64,000 nucleotides of DNA from Actinomycetes bacterium (GTDB lineage Bacteria; Actinomycetota; Thermoleophilia; RBG-16-64-13), in contig JAGXFW010000023.1 of NCBI GenBank assembly GCA_024637035.1, positions 62,001 through 126,000 of the forward strand, given 5' to 3'. The position numbers and the translations under genes were made by a program. The first letter of the stretch is position 1. Each line of letters begins with the position of its first letter. The notes under the pieces are model-generated. The model saw only the letters and a program-made list of their open reading frames with translations. It was not told the DNA's origin and did no database searches. Shown in pieces: positions 36,405 to 45,964 of this stretch.

Positions 36405-36794
36405 CCGCCGATCCGCGCACGAAGAACTCGGGTAGACGCGTACGGCGTCGACGTGTTCTATGGAGGGCGACCGACCTCGCCACGGTGGAGTGTGCCGGGC
36501 AGTACATGCGTTTCCGCATACAGCGGAACCGGATGGACCGCTACGCTCGAGACCAGATAGGTCGCGGAGCCCGGTCAGCGCCGCCGGTGCCCCGAAGTCC
36601 CGTCTGACCCCGACGGCCGGACCCTTCGGCAGGCACCCATATGTCTCATGTTAGACTCAAGGAGCTGGCAAAGAGGGGCGGATTGGAGCACAGCCTCGCG
36701 AGAACCCGCTCGCCGGCTGACGGATAAGGCCACGAGACACGCAGGAGGCGCCTGGACCAGGCAGCACGCCGGGCACAGACCGGGAGGTTCGGAC
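36405..36794. other. 390-base gap without a recognised gene
   Basis: No open frame here has a plausible start and protein-like composition. It should hold the promoter of the zinc-ribbon gene downstream. I do not see a convincing -35/-10 pair, repeat or terminator. Confidence 0.5.
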
Positions 36795-37757
36795 ATGGCC
36801 GTCATCTACTGCGGGCACTGCGGCTCCGACATGCCGGAAGACACCGCATTCTGCATGGCATGCGGGGCATCGACGAGCACACAGTCGGAGGGGTCGCAGC
36901 CCAGCGCTCAGCCCCCGCAGACCACTCAGCCGCAGCATCCCCCGCCACAGCCACAATACGGGCAACCTCCGCAGTATCCGCAGTACCCCCAGCAGTATCC
37001 GCAGCAGCCGCAGTATCCGCAGTACCCCCAGCAGTATCCGCAGCAGACCTACTACCAACAGCCCCAGTACCCCCCGCCGCAACCCACTCGTAGCGGCTCC
37101 GGGGCGGGCAGGGTGCTCGCGTACATCGCGCTCGCATGTGTGGGGATCGCCGCCGTCGGCGCCCTCGTCGTCATGGGGTTCACTCTGTTTAAGCCTGAGA
37201 GCCCTAACGGAGGCGGCGGGATCGTCCAGTCAGAACCCGACGGCCCCAGAGGCGGCGGTGTCGTCCAACCGCAACCCAATAGCCCCAGCACCGACGGAGG
37301 CCTCGTCCAGTGGCAGGCGACCTACGACCAGAACCGTGTGCTCGACGAGTTCGGACCGCCGCAGGCCTTCGTCATCGGATACGGCGAGGACCATCTCGAT
37401 CAGGCCACCGGCGACGACCCCCTCGCGGTGCATCGCGTCGAGGCCTGGGACTACTGGGAGATGCAGACCCGGTTCGAGTTCAAGGACGGGATCGCCATCG
37501 GCACCCGAGAGCTCCCCCCCCTGGACGGCCCGGTCTACACCCCCGAGTACTCCCCGCTCGACTTCTCGCTCGGCATGAGCGCGGAGCAGGTCGCCGGGTT
37601 GATGCAGGTGGGGCCGAGTGCAACAGCCACCCTCGACCAGGAGCTCTTCCCCGGCATGTCGATCGACTCCTTCTTCGACGAACTTTGCGTAAGCTATCAG
37701 GAAGGCGGCCTTGTTGGTGTCGAGTCCTCGCTTCTGTCGCTGGAAGGGGGGTCGTGA
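36795..37757 (+). CDS. Zinc-ribbon, single-pass membrane protein with Pro/Gln/Tyr repeats
   Basis: The start is ATG 36795, seven bases after GGGAGG, not the track's 36648. The 320 residues have four parts: an N-terminal zinc ribbon (YCGHCG...FCMACG); a low-complexity stretch of QYPQYPQQ repeats (about 45-100); one membrane helix (about 105-130); and an outside domain of about 150 residues beginning after a Gly/Pro/Ser-rich linker. The ribbon would face the cytoplasm. I do not recognise the outer domain. It overlaps the next gene by one base (TGATG), so both are co-translated. Confidence 0.8.
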   Translation: MAVIYCGHCGSDMPEDTAFCMACGASTSTQSEGSQPSAQPPQTTQPQHPPPQPQYGQPPQYPQYPQQYPQQPQYPQYPQQYPQQTYYQQPQYPPPQPTRSGSGAGRVLAYIALACVGIAAVGALVVMGFTLFKPESPNGGGGIVQSEPDGPRGGGVVQPQPNSPSTDGGLVQWQATYDQNRVLDEFGPPQAFVIGYGEDHLDQATGDDPLAVHRVEAWDYWEMQTRFEFKDGIAIGTRELPPLDGPVYTPEYSPLDFSLGMSAEQVAGLMQVGPSATATLDQELFPGMSIDSFFDELCVSYQEGGLVGVESSLLSLEGGS

Positions 37758-39691
37758 TGATGAAGGCGACCACCTTCCTCTCGCGCCTTGTCCGCCGGGT
37801 GCGCGCCCGGGCACGCTGCGAGCAGGGTTTCATCTTCACCACGATCATCATGACCCTCGGATATGGCGCCGTCGCCATCGGCTTGGTCGGAACCGGCGTC
37901 GCGGTTGCCAACAAGGTGACCATCAGCGACTCCACGTCTGAGATGCGCCAGCAGGCGCAGGACATCCAGCAGCGCCTCCAGGGCAACGACTCCAAAAAGG
38001 CCCAGGTGCTCAAGCAGAACGCGCAGATCATGCAGCAGGTCGCGGACCGCATGGACTCCGACGCCAACTGGGAACTGGGCACGTCCGTGACCGCCAACGT
38101 ACTCGACGCGGCCACCGCGGGTATCACCTCGAAGTCGAAGGCAGGCTACCAGGCGGTCAAGATCGTCTTGGACGGCTACACTGGCTGGCAACTCGGTCAA
38201 TCCGCCTTCGACGCGGTCGATCCGCCCAAGCCGGAGACGGACGCGGCCATCAAGATGCTGCAGGACGCGCCTCGCTATCAGCCCGGCGACACCACCGGCG
38301 CCACCCCGGACTTCGGATCCGGCTCCAACGTCGACGGCTACATCTTCCAGACGCAGGCGAACGTCATGAACGGCGAGGTCTCGGCACTCTACCCAGAGGC
38401 CGATCCGGCCCTCGTAGCGGACCTCGCGCAGCAACTGGTGATCGACTACACACTCGACCAGATGAGCGCCCCGGCCAGCGCGGCCACGCCCGCCGGCGGC
38501 AACCCGTTCTTGGCCGACGGCGTCCCCTCGATCACGTCCAAAGTCGATCCCAACCAAACGGTGGATGTGGCGATGGGACAGATCGCGCTCTCCCCCGAAG
38601 ACCAGGCGGCGCTCGGCAGCGGCGACAAGGACAGCGTCGTGGGGGTCTACTTCGGACAGAACGGGCTCGAGCCGGTCGTGGTGACGAACGATCCTGACTC
38701 AGGCCTGCAGACAGAGTTCACCCTGTTGCCCGAGCAACCCGTGGTCGATACCGGCGACGACTACAAGCCGGTCGTCGAAGACATGCCCACCTGGTGGGAC
38801 GGCACCGTCGACTCGTGTCCATACCTGTACGTCTGGGATGGCGAACGTTTCTCGCCGGTCAACGACATCATCTCTGTGAGCAGAGATCCCGAGCGCGAGT
38901 ACGACGACTTCATGATGTTCGCGGCAACGCCGAGCGCGGATGGCGCGTACGACGTCCGCATCGTGGAGGTGCGCAACGAGGAGTCCTGGCTCGACCTCGT
39001 GGGGTTCTCAGCCGTCGATGTGCCCGACGGGATGGGAGCGGCAGTCTCACCCGGCGGCGACGCGTACTCCATCGGGGCCGTCCGGACCCCGGACCCCATC
39101 TCCGCCATCTCGCCCATGGCCCTGGATCGGGCCGACCGAGCAATCGGCCTGATCGACGGACGGGGCCTGCGCCTGTACGACGGGCCCGGACCGGAGGCCG
39201 TCTTCTCCGGCGTCGGCGGGGATGCCGTTCTGCTCATCACGATGGACGGCTTCGAGAACAACGGTGCGCCCGGCGCGCCGTTGTTCAAGCGACCCGCGGT
39301 CCACGTCGAGGCGTGGAACGGTTCGGCATGGATCGCCGCGGGCACCGTCCATCCACGCGAGCGGACCGACACCACGGCGCTCGATGTGTCCCGGTTCGTG
39401 GTCGACCAACAGGTGCGCGTAAGGCTGTCCAGCGACTCGTGCAACGTCGGGACGTTCCAGCTACTCGACCGGCTCGCCCTGTCGACCGCCGACCGTTCTC
39501 TCGTGCGTGTGACTCCACTCGCCATAGACAGCGCCTTGCTCGGGACAACCGACGTGAGGAGCACGTTGGCCGCCGCCGATGGCGTGCGGATACACACCGT
39601 GCCGGGGGACTCGATCGACATCCTGTTCGCCGCAGGCGACCCGGACTGCTTCATCGTCGAGAGCCGAGGGTGGTACCGGCCGCTGGAGTAG
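37757..39691 (+). CDS. Membrane-anchored extracellular protein, unknown
   Basis: The product is 644 residues, starting MMKATTFLSRLVRR; the track's 37310 start runs inside the previous gene. A membrane helix (about 28-55, IIMTLGYGAVAIGLVGTGVAV) is followed by a predicted coiled coil of about 45 residues (QQAQDIQQRLQ...), an Ala-rich region, and from about residue 340 a beta-rich domain with the segment CPYLYVWDGERFSPVND. That segment resembles a module seen in large secreted proteins. The domain contains several Asp/Gly-rich turns that could bind calcium. Function is unknown. It is co-translated with the zinc-ribbon protein, so the two probably act together in the envelope. Confidence 0.7.
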   Translation: MMKATTFLSRLVRRVRARARCEQGFIFTTIIMTLGYGAVAIGLVGTGVAVANKVTISDSTSEMRQQAQDIQQRLQGNDSKKAQVLKQNAQIMQQVADRMDSDANWELGTSVTANVLDAATAGITSKSKAGYQAVKIVLDGYTGWQLGQSAFDAVDPPKPETDAAIKMLQDAPRYQPGDTTGATPDFGSGSNVDGYIFQTQANVMNGEVSALYPEADPALVADLAQQLVIDYTLDQMSAPASAATPAGGNPFLADGVPSITSKVDPNQTVDVAMGQIALSPEDQAALGSGDKDSVVGVYFGQNGLEPVVVTNDPDSGLQTEFTLLPEQPVVDTGDDYKPVVEDMPTWWDGTVDSCPYLYVWDGERFSPVNDIISVSRDPEREYDDFMMFAATPSADGAYDVRIVEVRNEESWLDLVGFSAVDVPDGMGAAVSPGGDAYSIGAVRTPDPISAISPMALDRADRAIGLIDGRGLRLYDGPGPEAVFSGVGGDAVLLITMDGFENNGAPGAPLFKRPAVHVEAWNGSAWIAAGTVHPRERTDTTALDVSRFVVDQQVRVRLSSDSCNVGTFQLLDRLALSTADRSLVRVTPLAIDSALLGTTDVRSTLAAADGVRIHTVPGDSIDILFAAGDPDCFIVESRGWYRPLE

Positions 39692-39733
39692 GGGTGCGCG
39701 GGGCGGCCCCCATCGGGCGCGAAGAGCGTCGGC

Positions 39734-40243
39734 CTACGCCTTCCGCGCCCACTTGAGTGCCTCGAACTGGCCGGAGACCTTCTCCATCAGCTCGGGGAGG
39801 CCGCCCTCGTACTCGAGTGACTTGAGTTTGGCGTCTGCGCCTGCGGGGTCGAGCTTCCCTGCATGCACATCCCTGATGACGCTCAAGTCCGCAGCCACCT
39901 TCGGCGGCAGGTCGCTCACTTCGTAGCCCTGCATATCGTAGCCCTTCCGCACGTCGTCGAGCGAGTGGGCCGCCTTGCCCGCCTGGGCGTAGGCGTCGAG
40001 GGTGTTGCCCTGGTTGTGGGAGGCGAGGACCTTGGTCTCGTAGGACGTGCCGTAGCCCTTGGGATCGAGCAAGGTCGATCTGCCGGCCTTGACCATGTCG
40101 GCGTTGGGCGTGATCTGCGTCTTCTCCCATCGACCGGTCTTCTCGTTGTATATCTTCGCCTGATCGACCATGTCGACGGGCGCCTCGGCGTGGTGAGCAT
40201 CGGTGGCGAGCTGCTGGCGGTCGCTGGCCCACTTCTTGGCACC
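39734..40243 (-). CDS. Orphan copy of the effector-like C-terminal module
   Basis: The 169 residues from GAKKWASDRQQ to LKWARKA align without gaps to the last 169 residues of the 1359-aa protein encoded at 41201-45280; I count about 66% identity. The frame remains open upstream to at least 40315, but those residues are Arg-rich and overlap the FtsX fragment in another frame, and no good start is visible. It is either a silent orphan cassette or expressed from an internal start. Orphan C-terminal modules downstream of a full effector are typical of polymorphic-toxin loci. Confidence 0.65.
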   Translation of the reverse strand, partial: GAKKWASDRQQLATDAHHAEAPVDMVDQAKIYNEKTGRWEKTQITPNADMVKAGRSTLLDPKGYGTSYETKVLASHNQGNTLDAYAQAGKAAHSLDDVRKGYDMQGYEVSDLPPKVAADLSVIRDVHAGKLDPAGADAKLKSLEYEGGLPELMEKVSGQFEALKWARKA

Positions 40244-40251
40244 TTCCAGTT

Positions 40252-41180
40252 GGCGGCTCTTCGCGCCGGACCTATGGCGGCTACGACGCCGGCCACGACG
40301 GCGAGGCCGAAGCACGCGGCCATCTGCAGCGCGGGGAAGACGAAAGTACCGAGGCCTTGGTCGGCAAGAGAGACGATCACCGCGTAGCCAAGAGCGGTAC
40401 CCAGGCCGATGCCGAGCACGGTGCCGAAGAGGGAGGTCATGATCGCTTCCCAGCGGACCATCCGCCGCACCTGCCGACGACCCATGCCGACCGCCCGCAG
40501 CAGACCGATCTCGCGCGTGCGCTCGAGGGTGGTGAGGGCCAGGGTATTGGCGATACCGACCACCGCTATCACCACGGCCAGTCCGAGAAGTCCCGAGAAC
40601 AAGGCCAGCATCTGATCGACCTGCCGGATCGCCACCTGGGCCAGTTCGGAGGCTGTGTTGACCGCGATGCTGGGGAAGTCGGCCAAGGCCGCTTCCGCCG
40701 CCGCCTTGCCTTCCTCCAGAGTCACCCCGGGAGCCAGTGTCACGAGTGCCACCGCGGTCTCCGTACTCGTGAAGTGCTCGTCGTAGGCGGCAACGCTGAT
40801 GATGTAGGTGCCGATGCTGTTGTCGTCGATGGTACCGACGACGGTCAGCGACCCCGTGCCCTCAGGGAAGTACACCGCGTCGATGGTGCCGGGGTCCACA
40901 GCCGACAGTCCCACGACCTCTCCGCCCACTTGGGCCTCGCCCCCGTAGATGGGCGAGATGCGCTCGACCTGGGGAAGGGCGGCGATATCGTCGAGCGCCG
41001 CGGCCGGCACGCCTGAGTACATGTTGCTGGAGCGGAGGCTCAGGTCGATCGCCGTGACGCCATCGACAGCATCGACCAGCGAGGCCTTGACAGAGGCCCC
41101 GAAGATCGACACGAAGGCCACCAACGCCACGCCTATCATCAACGCCGACGCGGTCGCGGCGGTGCGCCGGCACCGCGGGA
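40252..41180 (-). pseudogene. FtsX-type ABC permease, C-terminal half only
   Basis: The segment begins in the conserved centre of two-domain FtsX permeases (RRTAATASALMIGVAL) and runs through an extracellular domain, three membrane helices (ALFSGLLGLAVVIAVVG, an AIMTSLFGTVLGIGLG helix and a last helix), with the family motif LERTREIGLLRAVGMGRRQVRRM, to GPARRAA. There it breaks into the orphan effector module in a different frame. The N-terminal half is absent; only about 20 bases separate its start from the effector stop codon. No ATPase gene is near. It must be non-functional as a transporter. Confidence 0.8.
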
Positions 41181-41200
41181 GCGGCCGCAGTCGGCTCGCC

Positions 41201-44200
41201 TTACGCCTTCCTCGCCCACTTGAGACCGGCGAACTGACCGGACACCTTCTCCATGAAGTCCGGCAGGCCGCCGTCGTACTTCAGGTCCTTGAGGCGCGCG
41301 TCGGCCTCGGCCGGGGTGAGTTTGCCGGTCTGCACGTCCTTGATCACCTGCATACCGGCGTTGATCTTGGGCGGCAGCTTTTTGATCTCGTATTGCTGGT
41401 CGCCGTACCCGCGACGCACTTTCTCCAGATAGGTCACCGCCTTGTCCGCCTGTTTGAACGCGTCGAGGTGGTTGCCCTCGTGATAGGCCGCGGCGATCTT
41501 TGTCTCCAATGTCTTCCCGTAGCCGTCGGGATCGAGCAGTGTGGACCTACCCAGCATGACCAGGTCGGCGTTGGGCGTGATCTGGGTCTTCTCCCACGTG
41601 CGAGTCTTCTTGTTGTAGATCATCGCCTGGTCGGCCATGTCCACGCTCGCCTCGCCGTGATGCATGTCCGTGGCGATCTGTTGACGGTCGACCGCCCATT
41701 TCTTCGCACCTGCCGGGTCGGTGGGCCCTCCGGTCTCGCCTGCGAAGATCTCGGCGCTCTTGCCCGCCCACTTCTCCTTCTTGAACTCGATGAAGCGCTC
41801 GCAGTTGGTCTCCGGGTCGACGGTGACGTAGCCGGCGCGGTAGTCGCGATCGATACCGTCGGGCGTGCCGAAGGTGCGCACGTCGATCTTCTTGCCCTCG
41901 GCTTCGGGCACGTTCTTCTTGATCCACTCCTTGAGCTTCTGGTCGTGGCTCTCGTAGATCTTCGCGCGCGTCTCGTGGAGCTTGGCCCAGGCTTCGGGGT
42001 GGTCCGCCTTGAGCTTACGCATGGCGTCAGGGTCGCCCATGATCCGCTCGGTGGTCGCTATGTCGACAGGCTTGCCGCCCTCGGTCGCGGCTGCGATCTC
42101 GGCGGCCATCGCGTCGGCACGCGACTTCGGCGTGCCCTTGCGCGTGTGGGGCGTGGGCTTCTCAGGCGTGTCGGGCTGCTTCTCCGGTGCATCCGGCGCC
42201 TTCTCAGGCGCGTCGGGCTGCTTCTTGGTGTCGGCATCCGGCTGCTTGGGCGCATCCGGAGCGTCGGCTGCTGCCGGCTTCTTCGCCGGGCCGTCGGATG
42301 CCCCTGGCTTCTTGGGAGTCGTGCCCGGATCGGGAGCACCGGGCTTGGCGGCGGGCTTGTTCGGCCCTGGGGCGCCACCCGTTCCACGCACGGCTTTCAG
42401 GTGCGCGATGTGGCTCAGGAACATGATGAGCCCCTCGTCGCGAAGCTGCTTGCCTACGTTCTTTATCGCGTTCGTCACCGACATTTTCGGGTCGTTGTAG
42501 AGCTCCTTGGCGAAGTAGTAGGCGATGAAGAGCGCCCAGCCGATCGCCTTCTTCTCGCCGGAGAGCTTGGAAAGCACGTCCGGGTCGGTCAGGAGTCCCT
42601 CGGCGGTCCCGCTGAACATACTGGTCTGCGAGACGAGCCAGTCCTCGAGCGATCCGCCGGCGAGCCACGTCTCCATGGCCGAGACAAGCATCGGCTTGAG
42701 CATGCTGATCGCGATCGAACCCACGACTCCCAGGTACGTGCCACTGGCCACTCCGAAGGCGATGTCCCCGCACCACGAGACCCAGTCCAGCGTGTCCTCG
42801 ATCTGCTGGATCCACCAGCCCGTGTCCATGTACTCGTGCGCCTTCTGGAGGAGCTGGGTCTCCGCGAAGTCCCCGATTTGCCTGCGCATCTTGTAGAGAC
42901 CCTCGGCGCCCATCGTCAGCGAGCGTTCGTTCACGAGCGTGTACAGGCGCTCCTGGTACTCGAACGGTACGTACTGGTAGATGGTGTCGCGGCAGCGGTC
43001 GAGCTCGATCTGCCACATGTCCGAGAACGGCTCGGTGTTCACACCAAGGAGCCGCAGCGGCACGAGTGCCGAGAACGCGGGCTCGTCGCGACCGGGCACG
43101 CTCGCGAGCAGGGTGGCAGGGAGCACTTCGCCGCCGGTCGGGAGCTTGCGCTCGATCGCCACGGCGAACGTGGCGCTCGGGACGTTGAGTACCCGCACTC
43201 CGGCGGGCGTGATCACGAGGCCGCCCGACTTGAGTCCCGCATACCCCGGCGTTCCCTCCTCGCCGCCGATCTCGAGGAGCGCTTGCTGTGCGAGTCCGAT
43301 GTCGGGTGCGATCTCCCCGGTCGCGGGGTCGCGCACGAACACCCGCAGGTCGATGTCGGCAGGTGTCGCGCTGCCGTCCGCTTTCAGGTTGAACGCGCCG
43401 GTCGACGGGTCGACGTTCGTCCGGTCGACGAAGAGTCCCTCCTGGGTGACGATCACCGTCACCTGCCGACGAAGCGGCTCGAAGCCGTCAGCGGTGGCCA
43501 CGACGACGAGTGTCGAAGAGGTCTCGGGGCGTGTCGGGTCCAGGGTGTCTCTCGCGTTTTCGGTGATGGTGAGCGTGGCGGTAGCCGGGCCGGTCGACAC
43601 GATGTCGGGCACGGCGATCAGGCGCGACCCTTCGCGCCACTCGGTCTCGAACTGCCAGGTGGCGCCGGCCGAGTTGGTGATCCACACGCTGACCTCGGTG
43701 CTGATGCCCGAATCGGCGGCAAGCGTCACGTGGTCCGGCTGTGCGTCAATCTCGGGCATGCGCGCCAGCTCGACGGTGACGACCTCGGTGATGACGCGCT
43801 CGCCGACCTGCGCGCTCACGCGTATAGTCGCGCTCTCGGGAGGCTGCACGATGCTCGTCGGGTCGGGCTGCGAGGCGACGACCGTCACTGCGCGGCCGCC
43901 CTCGTAGTCGGCGGGTGCGGAGATATCGAGCCACTCGGAGTCCTCGGCGAACGTGATCGTGGCCTGTGCAGCGGCGGGGTCGACCACCTCGGCATCCCCG
44001 CCAAGGAGTTCGACCGTCGCGACGAGCGTCAGCGAGTGCTCGCCATGTGTGCGCAGCGGCACGCCGGCCGGCTGGAGGCGCGTCACGATACGGCTCTCAC
44101 CGGCGGTCACCACCGGCACCGAAGCCGACGTGCCGCCGAGGGCGGCGGTGGCCTCGATGGTGATGGCCGCACCGAGCGCGATCGCGTCTGTCTGCCACAC

Positions 44201-45280
44201 GGAGGTCGTGAGTGTGCCGTACGCGGTCGGGGGCTGGGCGGCGACGCCGGCGGGGACGTGCAGGACGATCGCCGCCTCGGAGGCGGGCTCGTAGCTGCGG
44301 TTCGGCAGCACGCGGAACGCAGTCACCGTCAGCGTTGCCGGATTCGTCTCGCTCACGGTGAGCCTGGCCGAGGAGAGCTGGAGCACGTAGCCTACCGGCT
44401 GGTCCGGCGGCGGCTCCTCTTCGCCCTTTTTCGCACGAGCACTAGCCGCGGCTCCGGCCATCGCGATTGCCGCCGCAGCCACGGCGGCGACGCCGCCGAG
44501 GACGGTGCGCCACGGCGAGCTTTCGCCGCCGGTGTCGCCGGGAACGTCCGTGCCAGCGCTCGTCCCATCGAGCGGGTAGAACTTGAGCGATGCGAGGATC
44601 GACTCGACATCGGCGGTGATCGGGTCGAGCTGGTAGCCGTAGTGCTCACCCGACGTTGTGCCCGGATCCTCCGACCAGCTCACGGCGGAGAGCGCGGTGA
44701 CGAGGATCCCGCTGTCGCTTCCTGCAGGGATCCAGTAGATCCAGGTGTTGCCGTACTCCGCTTCCGTGTGCCTATCCACGTACTCGAGTCGGACGGTCGA
44801 ACGGTTCACGTACGCTTCGAGGCCCCCGAGCGTTGTCTTCTGCGCTCCCTCCCAGACGCGCAAGGAGGGGTCGTCCACGGTTCGGAACAGGTAGTCCTCA
44901 CCCGTGTCCACCTCCGATGAGCGTGCGGCGAAGTCCTCGAACGAGGTGAACGGTGTGCAGTACTTGTCGTCCGAGTACCCGCGTCCAACGACCCTAGCTC
45001 TGACCTCGCCCGGCCCGCGCCAATCGAGGCCGTTGTGGCCGTCGGCGCCAAACAGCTGAACTGCGCTGAAGTAGGGATCGTTGAGGAGGTTCTCGTCGAT
45101 GACGTACCAGCCGTCGGACTGGCTGTCACTCCCGTCCGCCTCTTTCGGCACCTTGTAATCGGAGACGAGCAGGCTCCCCCAGGCGAATGCGACCGCCGGA
45201 AGCAGCAGCAGCGACACAAGGGTGATGAGCATTCCCCCCGCTGCGATACGGCGGGCAAGGGTACGTCGGGAACTGCGCAT
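41201..45280 (-). CDS. Large multidomain exported protein with polymorphic-toxin-like C-terminus
   Basis: The product is 1359 residues. A signal peptide (1-33, ending AVAFAW) is followed by a PsbP-like domain (to about 235), a Ser/Gly linker, and a hydrophobic Ala/Val-rich segment (about 270-295). Several beta-sandwich or Ig-like repeats follow to about 700, then a helical region (about 740-1000) containing WWIQQIEDTLDWVSWCGDI, and a long Pro/Lys/Asp-rich linker of PDAPEKQPD-like repeats. The C-terminal module of about 250 residues contains FGTPDGIDRDYR and the duplicated 169-residue end. This N-to-C plan (export, adhesion or stalk, linker, variable tip) is that of contact-dependent or secreted toxins. 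The tip's activity is not recognised, and no immunity gene is obvious downstream. Confidence 0.7.
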   Translation of the reverse strand: MRSSRRTLARRIAAGGMLITLVSLLLLPAVAFAWGSLLVSDYKVPKEADGSDSQSDGWYVIDENLLNDPYFSAVQLFGADGHNGLDWRGPGEVRARVVGRGYSDDKYCTPFTSFEDFAARSSEVDTGEDYLFRTVDDPSLRVWEGAQKTTLGGLEAYVNRSTVRLEYVDRHTEAEYGNTWIYWIPAGSDSGILVTALSAVSWSEDPGTTSGEHYGYQLDPITADVESILASLKFYPLDGTSAGTDVPGDTGGESSPWRTVLGGVAAVAAAAIAMAGAAASARAKKGEEEPPPDQPVGYVLQLSSARLTVSETNPATLTVTAFRVLPNRSYEPASEAAIVLHVPAGVAAQPPTAYGTLTTSVWQTDAIALGAAITIEATAALGGTSASVPVVTAGESRIVTRLQPAGVPLRTHGEHSLTLVATVELLGGDAEVVDPAAAQATITFAEDSEWLDISAPADYEGGRAVTVVASQPDPTSIVQPPESATIRVSAQVGERVITEVVTVELARMPEIDAQPDHVTLAADSGISTEVSVWITNSAGATWQFETEWREGSRLIAVPDIVSTGPATATLTITENARDTLDPTRPETSSTLVVVATADGFEPLRRQVTVIVTQEGLFVDRTNVDPSTGAFNLKADGSATPADIDLRVFVRDPATGEIAPDIGLAQQALLEIGGEEGTPGYAGLKSGGLVITPAGVRVLNVPSATFAVAIERKLPTGGEVLPATLLASVPGRDEPAFSALVPLRLLGVNTEPFSDMWQIELDRCRDTIYQYVPFEYQERLYTLVNERSLTMGAEGLYKMRRQIGDFAETQLLQKAHEYMDTGWWIQQIEDTLDWVSWCGDIAFGVASGTYLGVVGSIAISMLKPMLVSAMETWLAGGSLEDWLVSQTSMFSGTAEGLLTDPDVLSKLSGEKKAIGWALFIAYYFAKELYNDPKMSVTNAIKNVGKQLRDEGLIMFLSHIAHLKAVRGTGGAPGPNKPAAKPGAPDPGTTPKKPGASDGPAKKPAAADAPDAPKQPDADTKKQPDAPEKAPDAPEKQPDTPEKPTPHTRKGTPKSRADAMAAEIAAATEGGKPVDIATTERIMGDPDAMRKLKADHPEAWAKLHETRAKIYESHDQKLKEWIKKNVPEAEGKKIDVRTFGTPDGIDRDYRAGYVTVDPETNCERFIEFKKEKWAGKSAEIFAGETGGPTDPAGAKKWAVDRQQIATDMHHGEASVDMADQAMIYNKKTRTWEKTQITPNADLVMLGRSTLLDPDGYGKTLETKIAAAYHEGNHLDAFKQADKAVTYLEKVRRGYGDQQYEIKKLPPKINAGMQVIKDVQTGKLTPAEADARLKDLKYDGGLPDFMEKVSGQFAGLKWARKA

Positions 45281-45964
45281 CTAGGACCGCCTCCTCAGGG
45301 CCACTGAGGCCGTCTTGAGTGCCATGATGAGCGCCGAGCCTGTCGCGATCGCCATTGGCAGCAGCGAGAGGAGCGGTGCCCCGTCAGCGAGACCGCCAAC
45401 GAGTATCCCGCCGAGCGAGACCACCTGCACGAGCGCGGTAATGAGCGAGACGGCGCCGGTGATACCGCGCAGGGCGCCGCTCTTGGTGCCAGTGATCAAT
45501 GCGTCGAATCCGCCGATCGTGGTCTGCCGGGCCCCCACCCAGGACTCTCCCGAAGGGCTGCTCTGTTCCTGGGTGTTGTACCAGACCACAGCCGAACGCG
45601 CGGCGAAGTCGTCGTACGAAGTGAAGAGGAGATCCCCGGTAGGGAACAGATGCACGTTGGGGAGCTCTCCAGGCCGCACGGCCATGATGTAGACCTCGCC
45701 GTACGCCGTCCAGCCGAAGACGTTCTCGTCACTCGCCGAATACTGGATCCAGACTGGATCAGGCCCATCTTCTATGACCCTCCAACCGTCGGGAGCGTCA
45801 TACGAGATCGACTCGATGTCGGCAGCGAACGCGGCTCCCGGCGGGGCGAGGAGCGCCGTGAGGCAGACGAGAATCAACGCAGCGGCCAAGAGGCGGGCGA
45901 GAGCAGGGCGGTCGTCCCGGCCGCGATTCGCCAGAGGGCTGGACGCGAGCCGACGGCCCCGCAT
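45281..45964 (-). CDS. Chimeric exported/membrane protein: PsbP-like N-terminus, shared membrane tail
   Basis: The product is about 227 residues. A signal peptide (ending AAFA) leads into a short PsbP-like part whose FTSYDDFAARS and QTTIGGFDALI segments match FTSFEDFAARS and KTTLGGLEAYV in the 1359-aa neighbour. From ITGTKSGALR to the end, 71 residues with two membrane helices match the end of the next upstream gene (about 72% identical by my count). The gene is thus a fusion of two neighbours' ends. ATG 45962-45964 follows AGGAAGG and forms TGATG with the upstream stop; GTG 45967 is an alternative. Its stop abuts the 1359-aa gene start. Confidence 0.75.
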   Translation of the reverse strand: MRGRRLASSPLANRGRDDRPALARLLAAALILVCLTALLAPPGAAFAADIESISYDAPDGWRVIEDGPDPVWIQYSASDENVFGWTAYGEVYIMAVRPGELPNVHLFPTGDLLFTSYDDFAARSAVVWYNTQEQSSPSGESWVGARQTTIGGFDALITGTKSGALRGITGAVSLITALVQVVSLGGILVGGLADGAPLLSLLPMAIATGSALIMALKTASVALRRRS

